Positions 33,948 to 41,892 of a DNA stretch of 64,000 nucleotides are shown piece after piece (the stretch's first letter is position 1; every line of letters starts with the position of its first letter). The notes under the pieces are model-generated. The model did not search any database. It had not been told where the DNA came from and saw only the letters and a program-made list of their open reading frames with translations. Location: NCBI GenBank assembly GCA_900542035.1, contig UQMJ01000004.1, positions 1 to 64,000 on the forward strand, given 5' to 3'. Source of the DNA: an uncultured Clostridium sp. GTDB taxonomy: Bacteria; Bacillota; Clostridia; Lachnospirales; Lachnospiraceae. The position numbers and the translations under genes were made by a program.

Positions 33948-35783
33948 ATGAAAAATTTGAAACGGCGGATATGGTCTGTTCTTATGACGCTGGCGATGGT
34001 AGTTTCCGTAACTGCAGGAGTTACCACAGCGACAGAGATTACCGCCCAGGCGGCGGAGCAGGATATTGTGATTCTGTACACCAATGACGTCCATTGCGGT
34101 GTAGATGACAATATCGGTTATGCAGGACTGGCTCTTTACAAAAAAGAAATGCAGGCCCAGACTCCGTATGTAACGTTAGTAGACGCAGGAGATGCGATTC
34201 AAGGCGCACCGATTGGAACCCTTTCAGACGGCGGCTACATCATTGACATTATGAATCAGGTAGGCTACGACTTTGCAATTCCAGGCAACCATGAGTTTGA
34301 CTACGGTATGCCCCGTTTTCTGGAACTGTCCGGCAAACTGAACTGCGGATACTATTCCTGTAACTTTACGAACCTGGCAACCGGAGCTCCGGTGTTTGCG
34401 CCGTATAAGATGATGGACTATGGCGACACCCAGGTGGCATTTGTGGGCGTCAGCACTCCGGAAAGCTTTACAAAATCTACTCCAACCTATTTCCAGGATG
34501 CAAATGGCAACTACATATATGGCTTCTGTGAAGACGAGAGCGGACAGGCTCTTTATAATCAGGTTCAGGTAACTGTGGATGCAGCCAATGCTCAGGGCGC
34601 AGATTATGTGATTTTAGTCGGTCACCTTGGCAACGAAGGCGTCAGCGGCCAGTGGTCTTCGGAAGCGGTAATTAAAAATACCAACGGTATTGACGCAGTC
34701 ATTGACGGCCATTCCCATGAGACCTATGACAAGACGTTCCCAAATAAGGACGGCGAACAGATTGTTGTTACCCAGACTGGTACAAAGCTGAAAAATATTG
34801 GTAAAATGACCATTAAGCCAGATGGAACCATTACCACAGAGATGGTAAACACAGTTCCGGATGCAGGATTTACTACTTATACTGTGCAGAAAAACGATTC
34901 TCTCAGCAAAATTGCAAAGAAGACACTTGGTTCCTCCCAGGCATGGACAATTATTTATAATGCCAATAAGGATAAGATTAAAAAGCCAAATCTGATTACT
35001 GCAGGTATGGTATTAACCATTCCTGGCGGAGCAGCAGCTACGGAAGACGGCAAGTTTGTAGACGCGGCAGCCGACGCTTATATTAAGCAGATTCAGGCGC
35101 AGTACAGCGAAAGCTTAAAGACGGTACTGGGAAGTACCAGTGTGGATCTGACTATTAAGGATCCAGCAACCGGAGAAAGAGCAGTCCGCAGCGCAGAGAC
35201 GAACCTGGGCGATTTGTGTGCAGATGCATATCGTTACCAGTTAGGCGCAGACATTGGACTGATGAACGGCGGCGGCGTACGCGACAGCATTGCAGCCGGA
35301 ACGATTACTTACAATGATACATTAAAGGTATTTCCATTTGGAAATATGGGCTGTGTTGTAGAAGCAACCGGACAGCAGATAAAAGATGCCCTGGAAATGG
35401 CTTCTAAGGACTGCCCGACAGAAAACGGCGGTTTCCTTCAGGTTTCCGGATTAACGTATACCGTTGACACCTCCATTCCTTCCAGCGTAAAGGTTGATGA
35501 AAAAGGCAACTTCCAAGGCGTCAGCGGCGCTTACCGCGTAACCGATATTAAGGTAGGAGAGGAACCGTTGGATGTAAATAAGACCTATACAGTGGCTTCC
35601 CATAATTATATGTTAAAATCCGGCGGCGACGGTATGGTAATGTTTAATGGCAGCAAAGTAGTAAAAGACGACGTTATGGTGGACGTAGACGTTCTGTCTT
35701 CTTATATCTCTGAAAAACTGGGCGGCGTAGTAGGAGAAGAGTATGCAAATCCAGCTGGACAGGGAAGAATCATCATAAAATAA
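33948..35783 (+). CDS. Secreted 5'-nucleotidase/metallophosphatase with an internal LysM domain
   Basis: 611 residues. Signal peptide (VLMTLAMVVSVTAGVTTA), a calcineurin-like metallophosphatase domain with ILYTNDVHC, VDAGDAIQG, GNHEFDYG and DGHSHETY metal motifs (residues about 40-300), a LysM domain (YTVQKNDSLSKIAKKTLG...LTIPG, about 311-361), then the 5'-nucleotidase C-terminal domain with NLGDLCADAYR and NGGGVRDSIAAG. It should release phosphate or nucleosides from nucleotides at the cell wall. The LysM placement between the two halves of the enzyme is unusual. AAAAAGGAGG precedes the ATG. Confidence 0.9.
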   Translation: MKNLKRRIWSVLMTLAMVVSVTAGVTTATEITAQAAEQDIVILYTNDVHCGVDDNIGYAGLALYKKEMQAQTPYVTLVDAGDAIQGAPIGTLSDGGYIIDIMNQVGYDFAIPGNHEFDYGMPRFLELSGKLNCGYYSCNFTNLATGAPVFAPYKMMDYGDTQVAFVGVSTPESFTKSTPTYFQDANGNYIYGFCEDESGQALYNQVQVTVDAANAQGADYVILVGHLGNEGVSGQWSSEAVIKNTNGIDAVIDGHSHETYDKTFPNKDGEQIVVTQTGTKLKNIGKMTIKPDGTITTEMVNTVPDAGFTTYTVQKNDSLSKIAKKTLGSSQAWTIIYNANKDKIKKPNLITAGMVLTIPGGAAATEDGKFVDAAADAYIKQIQAQYSESLKTVLGSTSVDLTIKDPATGERAVRSAETNLGDLCADAYRYQLGADIGLMNGGGVRDSIAAGTITYNDTLKVFPFGNMGCVVEATGQQIKDALEMASKDCPTENGGFLQVSGLTYTVDTSIPSSVKVDEKGNFQGVSGAYRVTDIKVGEEPLDVNKTYTVASHNYMLKSGGDGMVMFNGSKVVKDDVMVDVDVLSSYISEKLGGVVGEEYANPAGQGRIIIK

Positions 35784-35794
35784 AGTGACAATAG

Positions 35795-35856
35795 ATATGC
35801 TCCTTTCCAGGCGACAAGTCGAAAAAACTTGTTGCTTAGGAAGGAGCATATTTTAT
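35795..35856 (+). terminator. Terminator of the 5'-nucleotidase gene
   Basis: ATATGCTCCTT pairs with AAGGAGCATAT across a loop of about 36 bases that holds a smaller ACAAGT/ACTTGT hairpin. T-rich sequence follows. Confidence 0.75.
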
Positions 35857-35885
35857 TATATAGGAATGCTGCAATTAAAATATGA

Positions 35886-36056
35886 AAGGCTTGTGAAGAA
35901 AAATATTGTAATTGGAATCAGGATGAGGATGGAATATTAGGAGGCGGAACGGTTTTATATCATGGAACCCAAAATAATGTCTCGATTATTTATGGAGATT
36001 ACTTTTTTATAGAAAGTATAATGCGCCTTTGCGGAAAACACAAATTGCTTTGGTAA
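35886..36056 (+). pseudogene. C-terminal remnant of a GH88 unsaturated glucuronyl hydrolase
   Basis: In the gap before bioY, one frame reads NWNQDEDGILGGGTVLYHGT, then QNNVSIIYGDYFFIESIMRL and TAA. The YGDYFF.E..LRL ending is typical of GH88 enzymes, which split unsaturated uronic acid from pectin or glycosaminoglycan fragments. Only about 56 codons remain and no start is present, so it is a gene fragment. Confidence 0.6.
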
Positions 36057-36103
36057 TAAATTTTCACAAATTATGATATGGAGTTGAATATGGCTTGAGA
36101 GTC

Positions 36104-36140
36104 AATTGTCAACCAAAAAAATAAAATAAGGTTGACAATT
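36104..36140 (+). promoter_or_regulatory. BirA (biotin repressor) operator before bioY
   Basis: Perfect inverted repeat AATTGTCAACC and GGTTGACAATT separated by 15 bases. Geometry and TTGTNAACC core match the BirA boxes of Firmicutes. It ends 15 bases before the bioY ATG, so biotin would repress the gene. Confidence 0.85.
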
Positions 36141-36155
36141 GGCGAGGGAAGTTCT

Positions 36156-36767
36156 ATGATAACATCAGCGAAAGGAAAGAGAGGATTTAAAAGCATGACA
36201 AAGGATGGAATTTCTGCTGCTGGCCGTTGTTCAGTTTCTGACATTACGCTAATCGGCCTGGTTACTGCGGTTACCTGCGTATTAGGACCGTTGTCTATTC
36301 CGATTTTTATCAGTCCCGTACCCATTACCCTGACCAATCTAATTTTATATTTGTCCCTGTATCTCTTGAAAACCAGACGGGCATTTCTTAGCTATCTGGT
36401 GTATATGCTTCTGGGAATGGCAGGACTTCCGGTGTTTTCCGGCTTTTCGGGAGGAATTGGAAAGCTGATGGGGCCAACGGGTGGATACCTGATTGGGTTT
36501 GCATTTCTGGTTTTGATTGCAGGATATTTTGTTGAGCGCTGGCCGGAGAACCGGATAGCCTGCGCAGTTGGAATGGTGCTGGGAACGGCTGTCTGCTATG
36601 GATTCGGAACGTTGTGGCTTTGCCGCCAGCTCAGCATTGGATTTATAGAAGGACTGGGAGTTGGAGTGCTTCCGTATCTGGCCGGAGATGGAGTAAAGAT
36701 TTTCCTGGCTCTGTGGTTTGGCCCTGTTATAGAGAAGAGAATTTCAAAAGCGATAGGAAAAATCTGA
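36156..36767 (+). CDS. bioY: Biotin transporter BioY (ECF substrate-binding subunit)
   Basis: 203 residues, with about six membrane helices and the BioY signatures PVPITLTNL and GPTGGYLIGF near the middle. It binds biotin in the membrane and works with a shared ECF energy module. ATG 36156 was chosen because GAGGGAAG precedes it; an upstream TTG at 36132 lies inside the BirA operator. The operator confirms the assignment. Confidence 0.92.
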   Translation: MITSAKGKRGFKSMTKDGISAAGRCSVSDITLIGLVTAVTCVLGPLSIPIFISPVPITLTNLILYLSLYLLKTRRAFLSYLVYMLLGMAGLPVFSGFSGGIGKLMGPTGGYLIGFAFLVLIAGYFVERWPENRIACAVGMVLGTAVCYGFGTLWLCRQLSIGFIEGLGVGVLPYLAGDGVKIFLALWFGPVIEKRISKAIGKI

Positions 36768-36848
36768 GACACATAAAAACTCCCCTTTTCCCCTGGCAGA
36801 AGGCATGGTATACTAATGGCAGAGTGATTGATGGAAGGGAGTTTTCAT

Positions 36849-37400
36849 ATGTTGGAATTCATTAAAACCCAGACAAGGCAGGCGGCAGAGCAGTTTTTGG
36901 AAAAAGCAGGATTAAAACGCGGACAGATTCTGGTTGTAGGCTGCTCTTCCAGCGAGGTAGGAAGCTTCCAGATTGGAAGTCATTCCAGCCAGGAAATCGG
37001 ACAGGCAGTATTCCAGACTCTTCAGGAAGTTCTGGCGCCAAATGGAATCTATCTTGCGGCCCAGTGCTGTGAACATTTAAACAGGGCTATTATTATAGAA
37101 GAAGCAGCTGCAGAAAAATACGGTTATGAGCCAGTCAATGTAGTTCCCCAGCTAAAAGCGGGAGGTTCCTTTGCAACTGCAGCTTACCAGGGATTTGAAC
37201 GTCCGGTTGCCGTTGAACACATAAAAGCTCATGGGGGAATGGATATTGGAGATACGCTGATTGGAATGCATTTAAAAGATGTGGCGGTGCCGGTCCGGAT
37301 TGAAACAAACGAGATTGGAGGCGCCCGTGTGGTCTGCGCCCGCACCAGGCCTAAATATATCGGCGGGGAAAGAGCCTGCTATGACGAGACGTTAGGATAA
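36849..37400 (+). CDS. ywlG: UPF0340/YwlG family protein (TIGR01440)
   Basis: 183 residues, the family's usual size. Motifs VVGCSSSEVGSFQIG, AAQCCEHLNRAIIIE and AHGGMDIGDTLIGMHL are characteristic. The role is unknown. ATG 36849 has GGAAGGGAG upstream at 7 bases. The gene ends 20 bases before the LacI-type regulator, and the two may share a transcript. Confidence 0.85.
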   Translation: MLEFIKTQTRQAAEQFLEKAGLKRGQILVVGCSSSEVGSFQIGSHSSQEIGQAVFQTLQEVLAPNGIYLAAQCCEHLNRAIIIEEAAAEKYGYEPVNVVPQLKAGGSFATAAYQGFERPVAVEHIKAHGGMDIGDTLIGMHLKDVAVPVRIETNEIGGARVVCARTRPKYIGGERACYDETLG

Positions 37401-37420
37401 GAGGGAGCAGAGGGAAAACA

Positions 37421-38419
37421 ATGAAAGAAAAAAAAGCAACCATCAAAGAGGTGGCAGCTTTGGCAGGGGTTTCCATAAGCTCGGTGTCCCGTTATCTAAA
37501 GGATCCCAAAAGCATTCAGCCATTGGCGGCATACAATATCAAAAATGCGATACGGGAATTGGAATATGAGCCAAACCTGTTTGCCCAGAATTTGAAGCGG
37601 GGAAAGTCCAATATCATCGGCCTGGTTGTTCCTCACATGGAATACTTCTTCGGACGGATCTGCCGCGGCGTCAGCGATTATTTCTTTGAGCGGAATTACG
37701 TGACGTTTATCTGCGAAAGCGATAATGACGGAGCGAAAGAAAGGTTTTACATTCAGGAATTGCTGAATCAGAAAGCGGCTGGTATCCTGATTGCCCCAAG
37801 CGGCCTGAATACGGCATACTTGAAAAAAGTTGCCAGAAGTTATCGCAATATGGTAATGATTGACCGGAAAGAAGAAGTCGGCTGTGATATTGTTCTGGAG
37901 AATCATCGGGAAAATGCCTACAATCTGGTTTCCTGGCTGTTGAAAAACAAACCCTGCTGCCAGGTTCTGATGCTGTTTGGCTGGATAGACAGCTTCAACA
38001 CCAGGATGTGCATGGAAGGTTCGGATCAGGCATTTGCAGAAGCAGGAAAGCCGGAAGAAGAAATTCTCAGAGTGATAACTTCAAGAAGAATCGATATAGT
38101 GGTAGATGCTCTTGCCCAGTTTTCAAAGAGGATCCAGAAAGGTCAGCGTCCGCTGATTGTAGCTTTTGGTTCGGATATTCTGGAATACGTTGCAATGGAG
38201 ATTCACCGCAGTTATCCAGAGTGGATTGGGAACGTTGATGTAGCTGGTTTTGCTCAGGCCGGAACGGCGGAAAAACTAGGGATGCAGTGTTCTCTGGTTA
38301 TAAAAAATCCAGAAGCAGTCGGGATTACCGCTGCCGAACTGCTGCATAAAAAAATCGAGGAAGAGAAAAAAGAAGAAGCGCCAAAACTATACGATATTAA
38401 AGTACAATACCGGTTTTAA
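37421..38419 (+). CDS. LacI-family transcriptional regulator
   Basis: 332 residues. N-terminal LacI helix-turn-helix (TIKEVAALAGVSISSVSRYL) and hinge helix, then a periplasmic-binding-like effector domain. GAGGGAGCAGAGGG lies upstream. A terminator follows. Two similar palindromes of LacI type flank the promoter of the adjacent tctC gene, so it probably represses the tct operon until its carboxylate or sugar-acid ligand is present. Confidence 0.9.
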   Translation: MKEKKATIKEVAALAGVSISSVSRYLKDPKSIQPLAAYNIKNAIRELEYEPNLFAQNLKRGKSNIIGLVVPHMEYFFGRICRGVSDYFFERNYVTFICESDNDGAKERFYIQELLNQKAAGILIAPSGLNTAYLKKVARSYRNMVMIDRKEEVGCDIVLENHRENAYNLVSWLLKNKPCCQVLMLFGWIDSFNTRMCMEGSDQAFAEAGKPEEEILRVITSRRIDIVVDALAQFSKRIQKGQRPLIVAFGSDILEYVAMEIHRSYPEWIGNVDVAGFAQAGTAEKLGMQCSLVIKNPEAVGITAAELLHKKIEEEKKEEAPKLYDIKVQYRF

Positions 38420-38426
38420 TCAGAGA

Positions 38427-38487
38427 AAAAGTCTGTGAAGGAAACAGAGATAAGCGTATCAGAATGTTTCAGCACAGGCTTTTTTAA
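38427..38487 (+). terminator. Terminator of the LacI-type gene
   Basis: AAAAAGTCTGTG pairs with CACAGGCTTTTTT (one G-T pair) across a large loop; a T run follows. Confidence 0.6.
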
Positions 38488-38496
38488 TTTTATGCA

Positions 38497-38516
38497 TACT
38501 GAAAACGTTATCAGTA
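38497..38516. promoter_or_regulatory. Upstream operator of the tct operon
   Basis: TACTGAAAACGTTATCAGTA is a 20-bp palindrome with one mismatched pair, the LacI-family type. Its core TGAAAACGTTATCA also fits the CcpA cre consensus fully. It lies about 100 bases upstream of the -35 box. Confidence 0.6.
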
Positions 38517-38600
38517 AAAATCAAGACACAGAATTGAGAAAAGAGCCTAAATATTTTCGGATTATGAAAGCAAAATAAGGCAAATAATACAAATATTCGA

Positions 38601-38629
38601 TTGACAATCGGGAAAACCGTTGATATAAT
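38601..38629 (+). promoter_or_regulatory. SigA promoter of the tct operon
   Basis: Perfect TTGACA (38601-38606), 17-base spacer and TATAAT (38624-38629). One of the strongest housekeeping promoters in the window. Confidence 0.9.
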
Positions 38630-38653
38630 TGCCATATTGGAACAAGAAAAATA

Positions 38654-38669
38654 CTGAAAACATTTTCAG
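38654..38669. promoter_or_regulatory. Downstream operator of the tct operon
   Basis: CTGAAAACATTTTCAG, a near-perfect 16-bp palindrome sharing TGAAAAC and TCA with the upstream operator. It starts about 20 bases after the predicted transcription start, where a bound repressor blocks elongation. Centre-to-centre distance to the upstream site is 155 bp. Confidence 0.6.
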
Positions 38670-38712
38670 AAGAAACAAAGAAACAGCAAACAAGGGAAAA
38701 GGAGAAGAGGAA

Positions 38713-39789
38713 ATGAAAAAGAGAATTGTAGCATTGGTAATGGCAGGCGTTATGGCAGCTTCTTTAACTGCCTGCGGCGGTTCGGATACGGGGGCGACAA
38801 CGGCAGCAGCGACAGAGGCTGCAAAGACAGAAGCAGCGGGAACAGAGGAAAGCAAGGCCGCAGATGCGCAGCCGGCAGGAAGTGTGACGGCAGATGCATT
38901 TAAGCCGAGCAAAGATTTCAATATCCGCGTGCCGTTTGCAGCAGGAGGATCTGCAGATACCATTTCCAGAATCGTTGCCCAGGGACTTTCTCAGACTTAC
39001 GGAAATTCTGCTGTTATCAATAATCTGACCGGTGCTAACGGCGCAATTGCAGCTGCGGATTTGGACAGCGCAAAAGCGGATGCTACCGAATTGATGGTTG
39101 GCGGCATTGCATTGTTTACTCTGGCGCCTCTGTTTAATCCGGATATTAAGACCAATATGGATGATTATCAGTTTGTCTGCAGTCTGGTATCTGAAGATCA
39201 GGTTCTGTTTGTAGCTCCGGATAAGACCGGCATCAAAGACTGGGAAGGCCTTCAGGAATATGCAAAGAACAATCGGGTAATATTTGGCGCAAATACCCCA
39301 GGCGGCGCTACTCACTTAACCCAGACCATGCTGTTTGGCGAAGCAGGGATTGATGCAGAAGCCGTTACCTCTGATGGATCCGGTAAAGACCTGCTGGCAG
39401 TAGTAGGCGGCAACGTAGTCTGTGCAGCGGCAACCACTTCTTTAGGCGCCCAGTATGTAGAAGAAGGAAGTCTGGTTCCGATTATGGTATTTTCGGACGA
39501 GCCGTATACTGGATATGAGGGATATGAAGTCCCGACTGCCAAGTCTTTTGGCTATGACGTCGTATTCAAGACCTGCAACTTCTTAATGACCAAAAAGGAT
39601 ACCAATCCAGATGATGTAGCAGCGATTTACCAGGCAATCTTAGACTACAGTGAGACAGACGAATTTAAAGAACTGGCAGCAAATGCAAGCTATATTCCAG
39701 ATCTGTCGGACGGCGAGACTGTTAAGAAAACCATTGAAGATGCAGCCGATATGTGCAAGGCCGCATATGACAAATACTATGCAAAATAA
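38713..39789 (+). CDS. tctC: Tripartite tricarboxylate transporter substrate-binding lipoprotein (TctC)
   Basis: 358 residues from ATG 38713 (AAGGAGAAGAGG upstream; an earlier in-frame start lies inside the downstream operator). Signal peptide with lipobox SLTACG, Ala/Thr/Glu linker, then a Bug/TctC-type binding fold (RVPFAAGGSADTISR). It captures a carboxylate for the TctAB membrane part. An attenuator-like hairpin follows, consistent with higher expression of the binding protein. Confidence 0.9.
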   Translation: MKKRIVALVMAGVMAASLTACGGSDTGATTAAATEAAKTEAAGTEESKAADAQPAGSVTADAFKPSKDFNIRVPFAAGGSADTISRIVAQGLSQTYGNSAVINNLTGANGAIAAADLDSAKADATELMVGGIALFTLAPLFNPDIKTNMDDYQFVCSLVSEDQVLFVAPDKTGIKDWEGLQEYAKNNRVIFGANTPGGATHLTQTMLFGEAGIDAEAVTSDGSGKDLLAVVGGNVVCAAATTSLGAQYVEEGSLVPIMVFSDEPYTGYEGYEVPTAKSFGYDVVFKTCNFLMTKKDTNPDDVAAIYQAILDYSETDEFKELAANASYIPDLSDGETVKKTIEDAADMCKAAYDKYYAK

Positions 39790-39819
39790 CAGCTGTATGT
39801 AGTTTAGCGGAGAACCGTA

Positions 39820-39870
39820 AATCCCGCCCAGCGCGTCAGGAATAAGGAGAGCGGACTGGGTGGGATTTTT
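39820..39870 (+). terminator. Intra-operon hairpin between tctC and tctB
   Basis: AATCCCGCCCAG pairs with CTGGGTGGGATT and is followed by TTTTT. It probably stops part of the transcripts so that tctC is made in excess. Confidence 0.65.
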
Positions 39871-39897
39871 ATTATGAGGGGTTTAGGAGGAAAAAAG

Positions 39898-40341
39898 ATG
39901 AAGATAACATACCGTTCTAATCTGGTTGCGGGGATTGCAAGCGTGATTTTGGGAATTATCTGCATGGTTATCATTCCTGGACAGATTGGCGAGGATTATT
40001 CGGCTACTTATGGCATTACATCCCGTACTGTGCCATATGCAGTGGCGATTCTCTGGATTATCTGCGGAATTGTTCTCATGATTCAGAGCCTGGTTTTAAA
40101 AAAAGATGAAGTTAAAACGCTGGATGTTGGAAAGGAACTGAAAGCGCTGGGCTACATGGCAGTTATTCTTATTTATGCACTGCTGTTTAAAAAGAGTTTC
40201 CTGGTTTCTACTATGTTTTTGGGAGTGGCAACTCTGGCATTTACCGGATCGAAGAAAAAATCATTTTATGTGATTGTTCTTGCAGCCGTTCTGATATTGT
40301 ATCTGCTGTTTTCAAAGGTACTGCACGTACAGCTGCCTTAG
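39898..40341 (+). CDS. tctB: Tripartite tricarboxylate transporter small membrane subunit (TctB)
   Basis: 147 residues from ATG 39898 (TTTAGGAGG upstream). Four predicted membrane helices, as in TctB proteins, whose sequences are poorly conserved. Identity follows mainly from size, topology and position between tctC and tctA. Confidence 0.82.
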   Translation: MKITYRSNLVAGIASVILGIICMVIIPGQIGEDYSATYGITSRTVPYAVAILWIICGIVLMIQSLVLKKDEVKTLDVGKELKALGYMAVILIYALLFKKSFLVSTMFLGVATLAFTGSKKKSFYVIVLAAVLILYLLFSKVLHVQLP

Positions 40342-40362
40342 ACAGAATAAAAGGAGGTTATT

Positions 40363-41880
40363 ATGGGACAGGTGATTGGTGCTGCACTGGGCAATCTTTT
40401 GACAGTGGAGAATTTTATCTTTGTAAATATTGGTTTATTTATCGGAATTATCTTTGGAGCAATTCCTGGAATGAATGGAAACCTGGCGATTACAGTACTT
40501 CTGCCATTCACATTCCAGATGGGAAGCGTTCCGGCGCTTTTGATGCTGACGGCAATCTTCTTTGGATCCAACTTCGGCGGATCTATCAGCGCGATTTTAA
40601 TTAACACGCCAGGAACCAACGCAGCGGCTGCAACCCTGATCGACGGTTATCCGATGTGCAAAAAAGGACAGCCCAGACGTGCTTTGGATATGGCTCTGGT
40701 AGCGTCTACGGTAGGCGGGTTAATCAGCGCCCTTTGTCTGCTGTTCTTTGCGCCCCAGATTAGTAAGGTAGCGATTACCTTCGGTTCTCCGGAGTATTTT
40801 GCATTAGCAATTTTCGGTTTGTCCGTTATTGCTTCTGTCAGTGGAAAGAGCCTGGTAAAAGGATTAATCAGCGGCGGGTTAGGAATTCTGCTGGCAACTG
40901 TAGGCATCGATTCTGTCAGCGGTCTGACTAGATTTACTTTTGGAAACCTGCGGCTTTACAATGGTATTAAGATGCTGGCTGTTTTACTGGGCGTATATGC
41001 CATTGCACAAATGATTGGACGGATTAACAAGACCGAATCCGTTGCTGTTTCGGAATTGAAGGATATTGACAAGAACGACCACATTACCAAAAAGGACGTA
41101 AAAAAGACGCTGCCGACCATGTTAAAGTCTTCTTTTATTGGCGCGTTTATCGGCGCAGTTCCAGGAACCGGCGGCGCAATCGCTTCTTTTATTGCGTATA
41201 ACGAAGCAAAACGATGCGCAAAACCAGATGAAAAGTTCGGCGAAGGCGAGATTAAAGGTGTTGCGGCTCCTGAGTCTGCAAACAACGGCGCTACAGCCGC
41301 AACCTTGATTCCACTGTTAACCCTGGGAATTCCTGGAGACGTAGTAGCCGCAACTCTGCTCGGCGCATTTACCATGCATGGTTTAGTAGTCGGACCAAAG
41401 CTGTTTACCAACTCCGGTCCAGTGGTGTACGCAGTATTAATCGGCTGCGTAATTGCTCAGATTTTTATGTTTGTCCAGGGCAAATACCTGTTAAGCCTGT
41501 TTGTTAAAATTACTCATATTCCCCAGGATTTATTGACCGCTGTTCTGGTGGTAATCTGCTGCGCCGGCGCGTTTGCAATCGGCAGTTCTGAGATGGATGT
41601 TTATGTCATGCTGGCGTTTGGCGTGATTGCATACTTTATGCAGAAAATTGACCTGCCTCCGGTTCCGATTGTACTGGGAATGGTATTAGGGCCTACGGCG
41701 GAAGCCAATTTAAGGAACTCTCTGGTTATGTCCGGCGGTTCCTGGGATATTTTTATTAAAAGACCAATCTGCCTGTTATTTATTATCCTGACCTTTGTTC
41801 TGATTTACCTGTTAAAGAAGGGCGATGCAAAACAGAGAAAAGCAACGGATAAGTTTATGAAAACAGAACAGATGGATTAG
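40363..41880 (+). CDS. tctA: Tripartite tricarboxylate transporter large membrane subunit (TctA)
   Basis: 505 residues with about 11-12 membrane helices and TctA signatures FGAIPGMNGNLAI (near residue 30), SAILINTPGT and the second half repeat IGAVPGTGGAIASF. It forms the cation-coupled channel. AAAGGAGG precedes the ATG. The PHP-like gene follows after 12 bases. Confidence 0.93.
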   Translation: MGQVIGAALGNLLTVENFIFVNIGLFIGIIFGAIPGMNGNLAITVLLPFTFQMGSVPALLMLTAIFFGSNFGGSISAILINTPGTNAAAATLIDGYPMCKKGQPRRALDMALVASTVGGLISALCLLFFAPQISKVAITFGSPEYFALAIFGLSVIASVSGKSLVKGLISGGLGILLATVGIDSVSGLTRFTFGNLRLYNGIKMLAVLLGVYAIAQMIGRINKTESVAVSELKDIDKNDHITKKDVKKTLPTMLKSSFIGAFIGAVPGTGGAIASFIAYNEAKRCAKPDEKFGEGEIKGVAAPESANNGATAATLIPLLTLGIPGDVVAATLLGAFTMHGLVVGPKLFTNSGPVVYAVLIGCVIAQIFMFVQGKYLLSLFVKITHIPQDLLTAVLVVICCAGAFAIGSSEMDVYVMLAFGVIAYFMQKIDLPPVPIVLGMVLGPTAEANLRNSLVMSGGSWDIFIKRPICLLFIILTFVLIYLLKKGDAKQRKATDKFMKTEQMD

Positions 41881-41892
41881 GGAGTTGGGATT

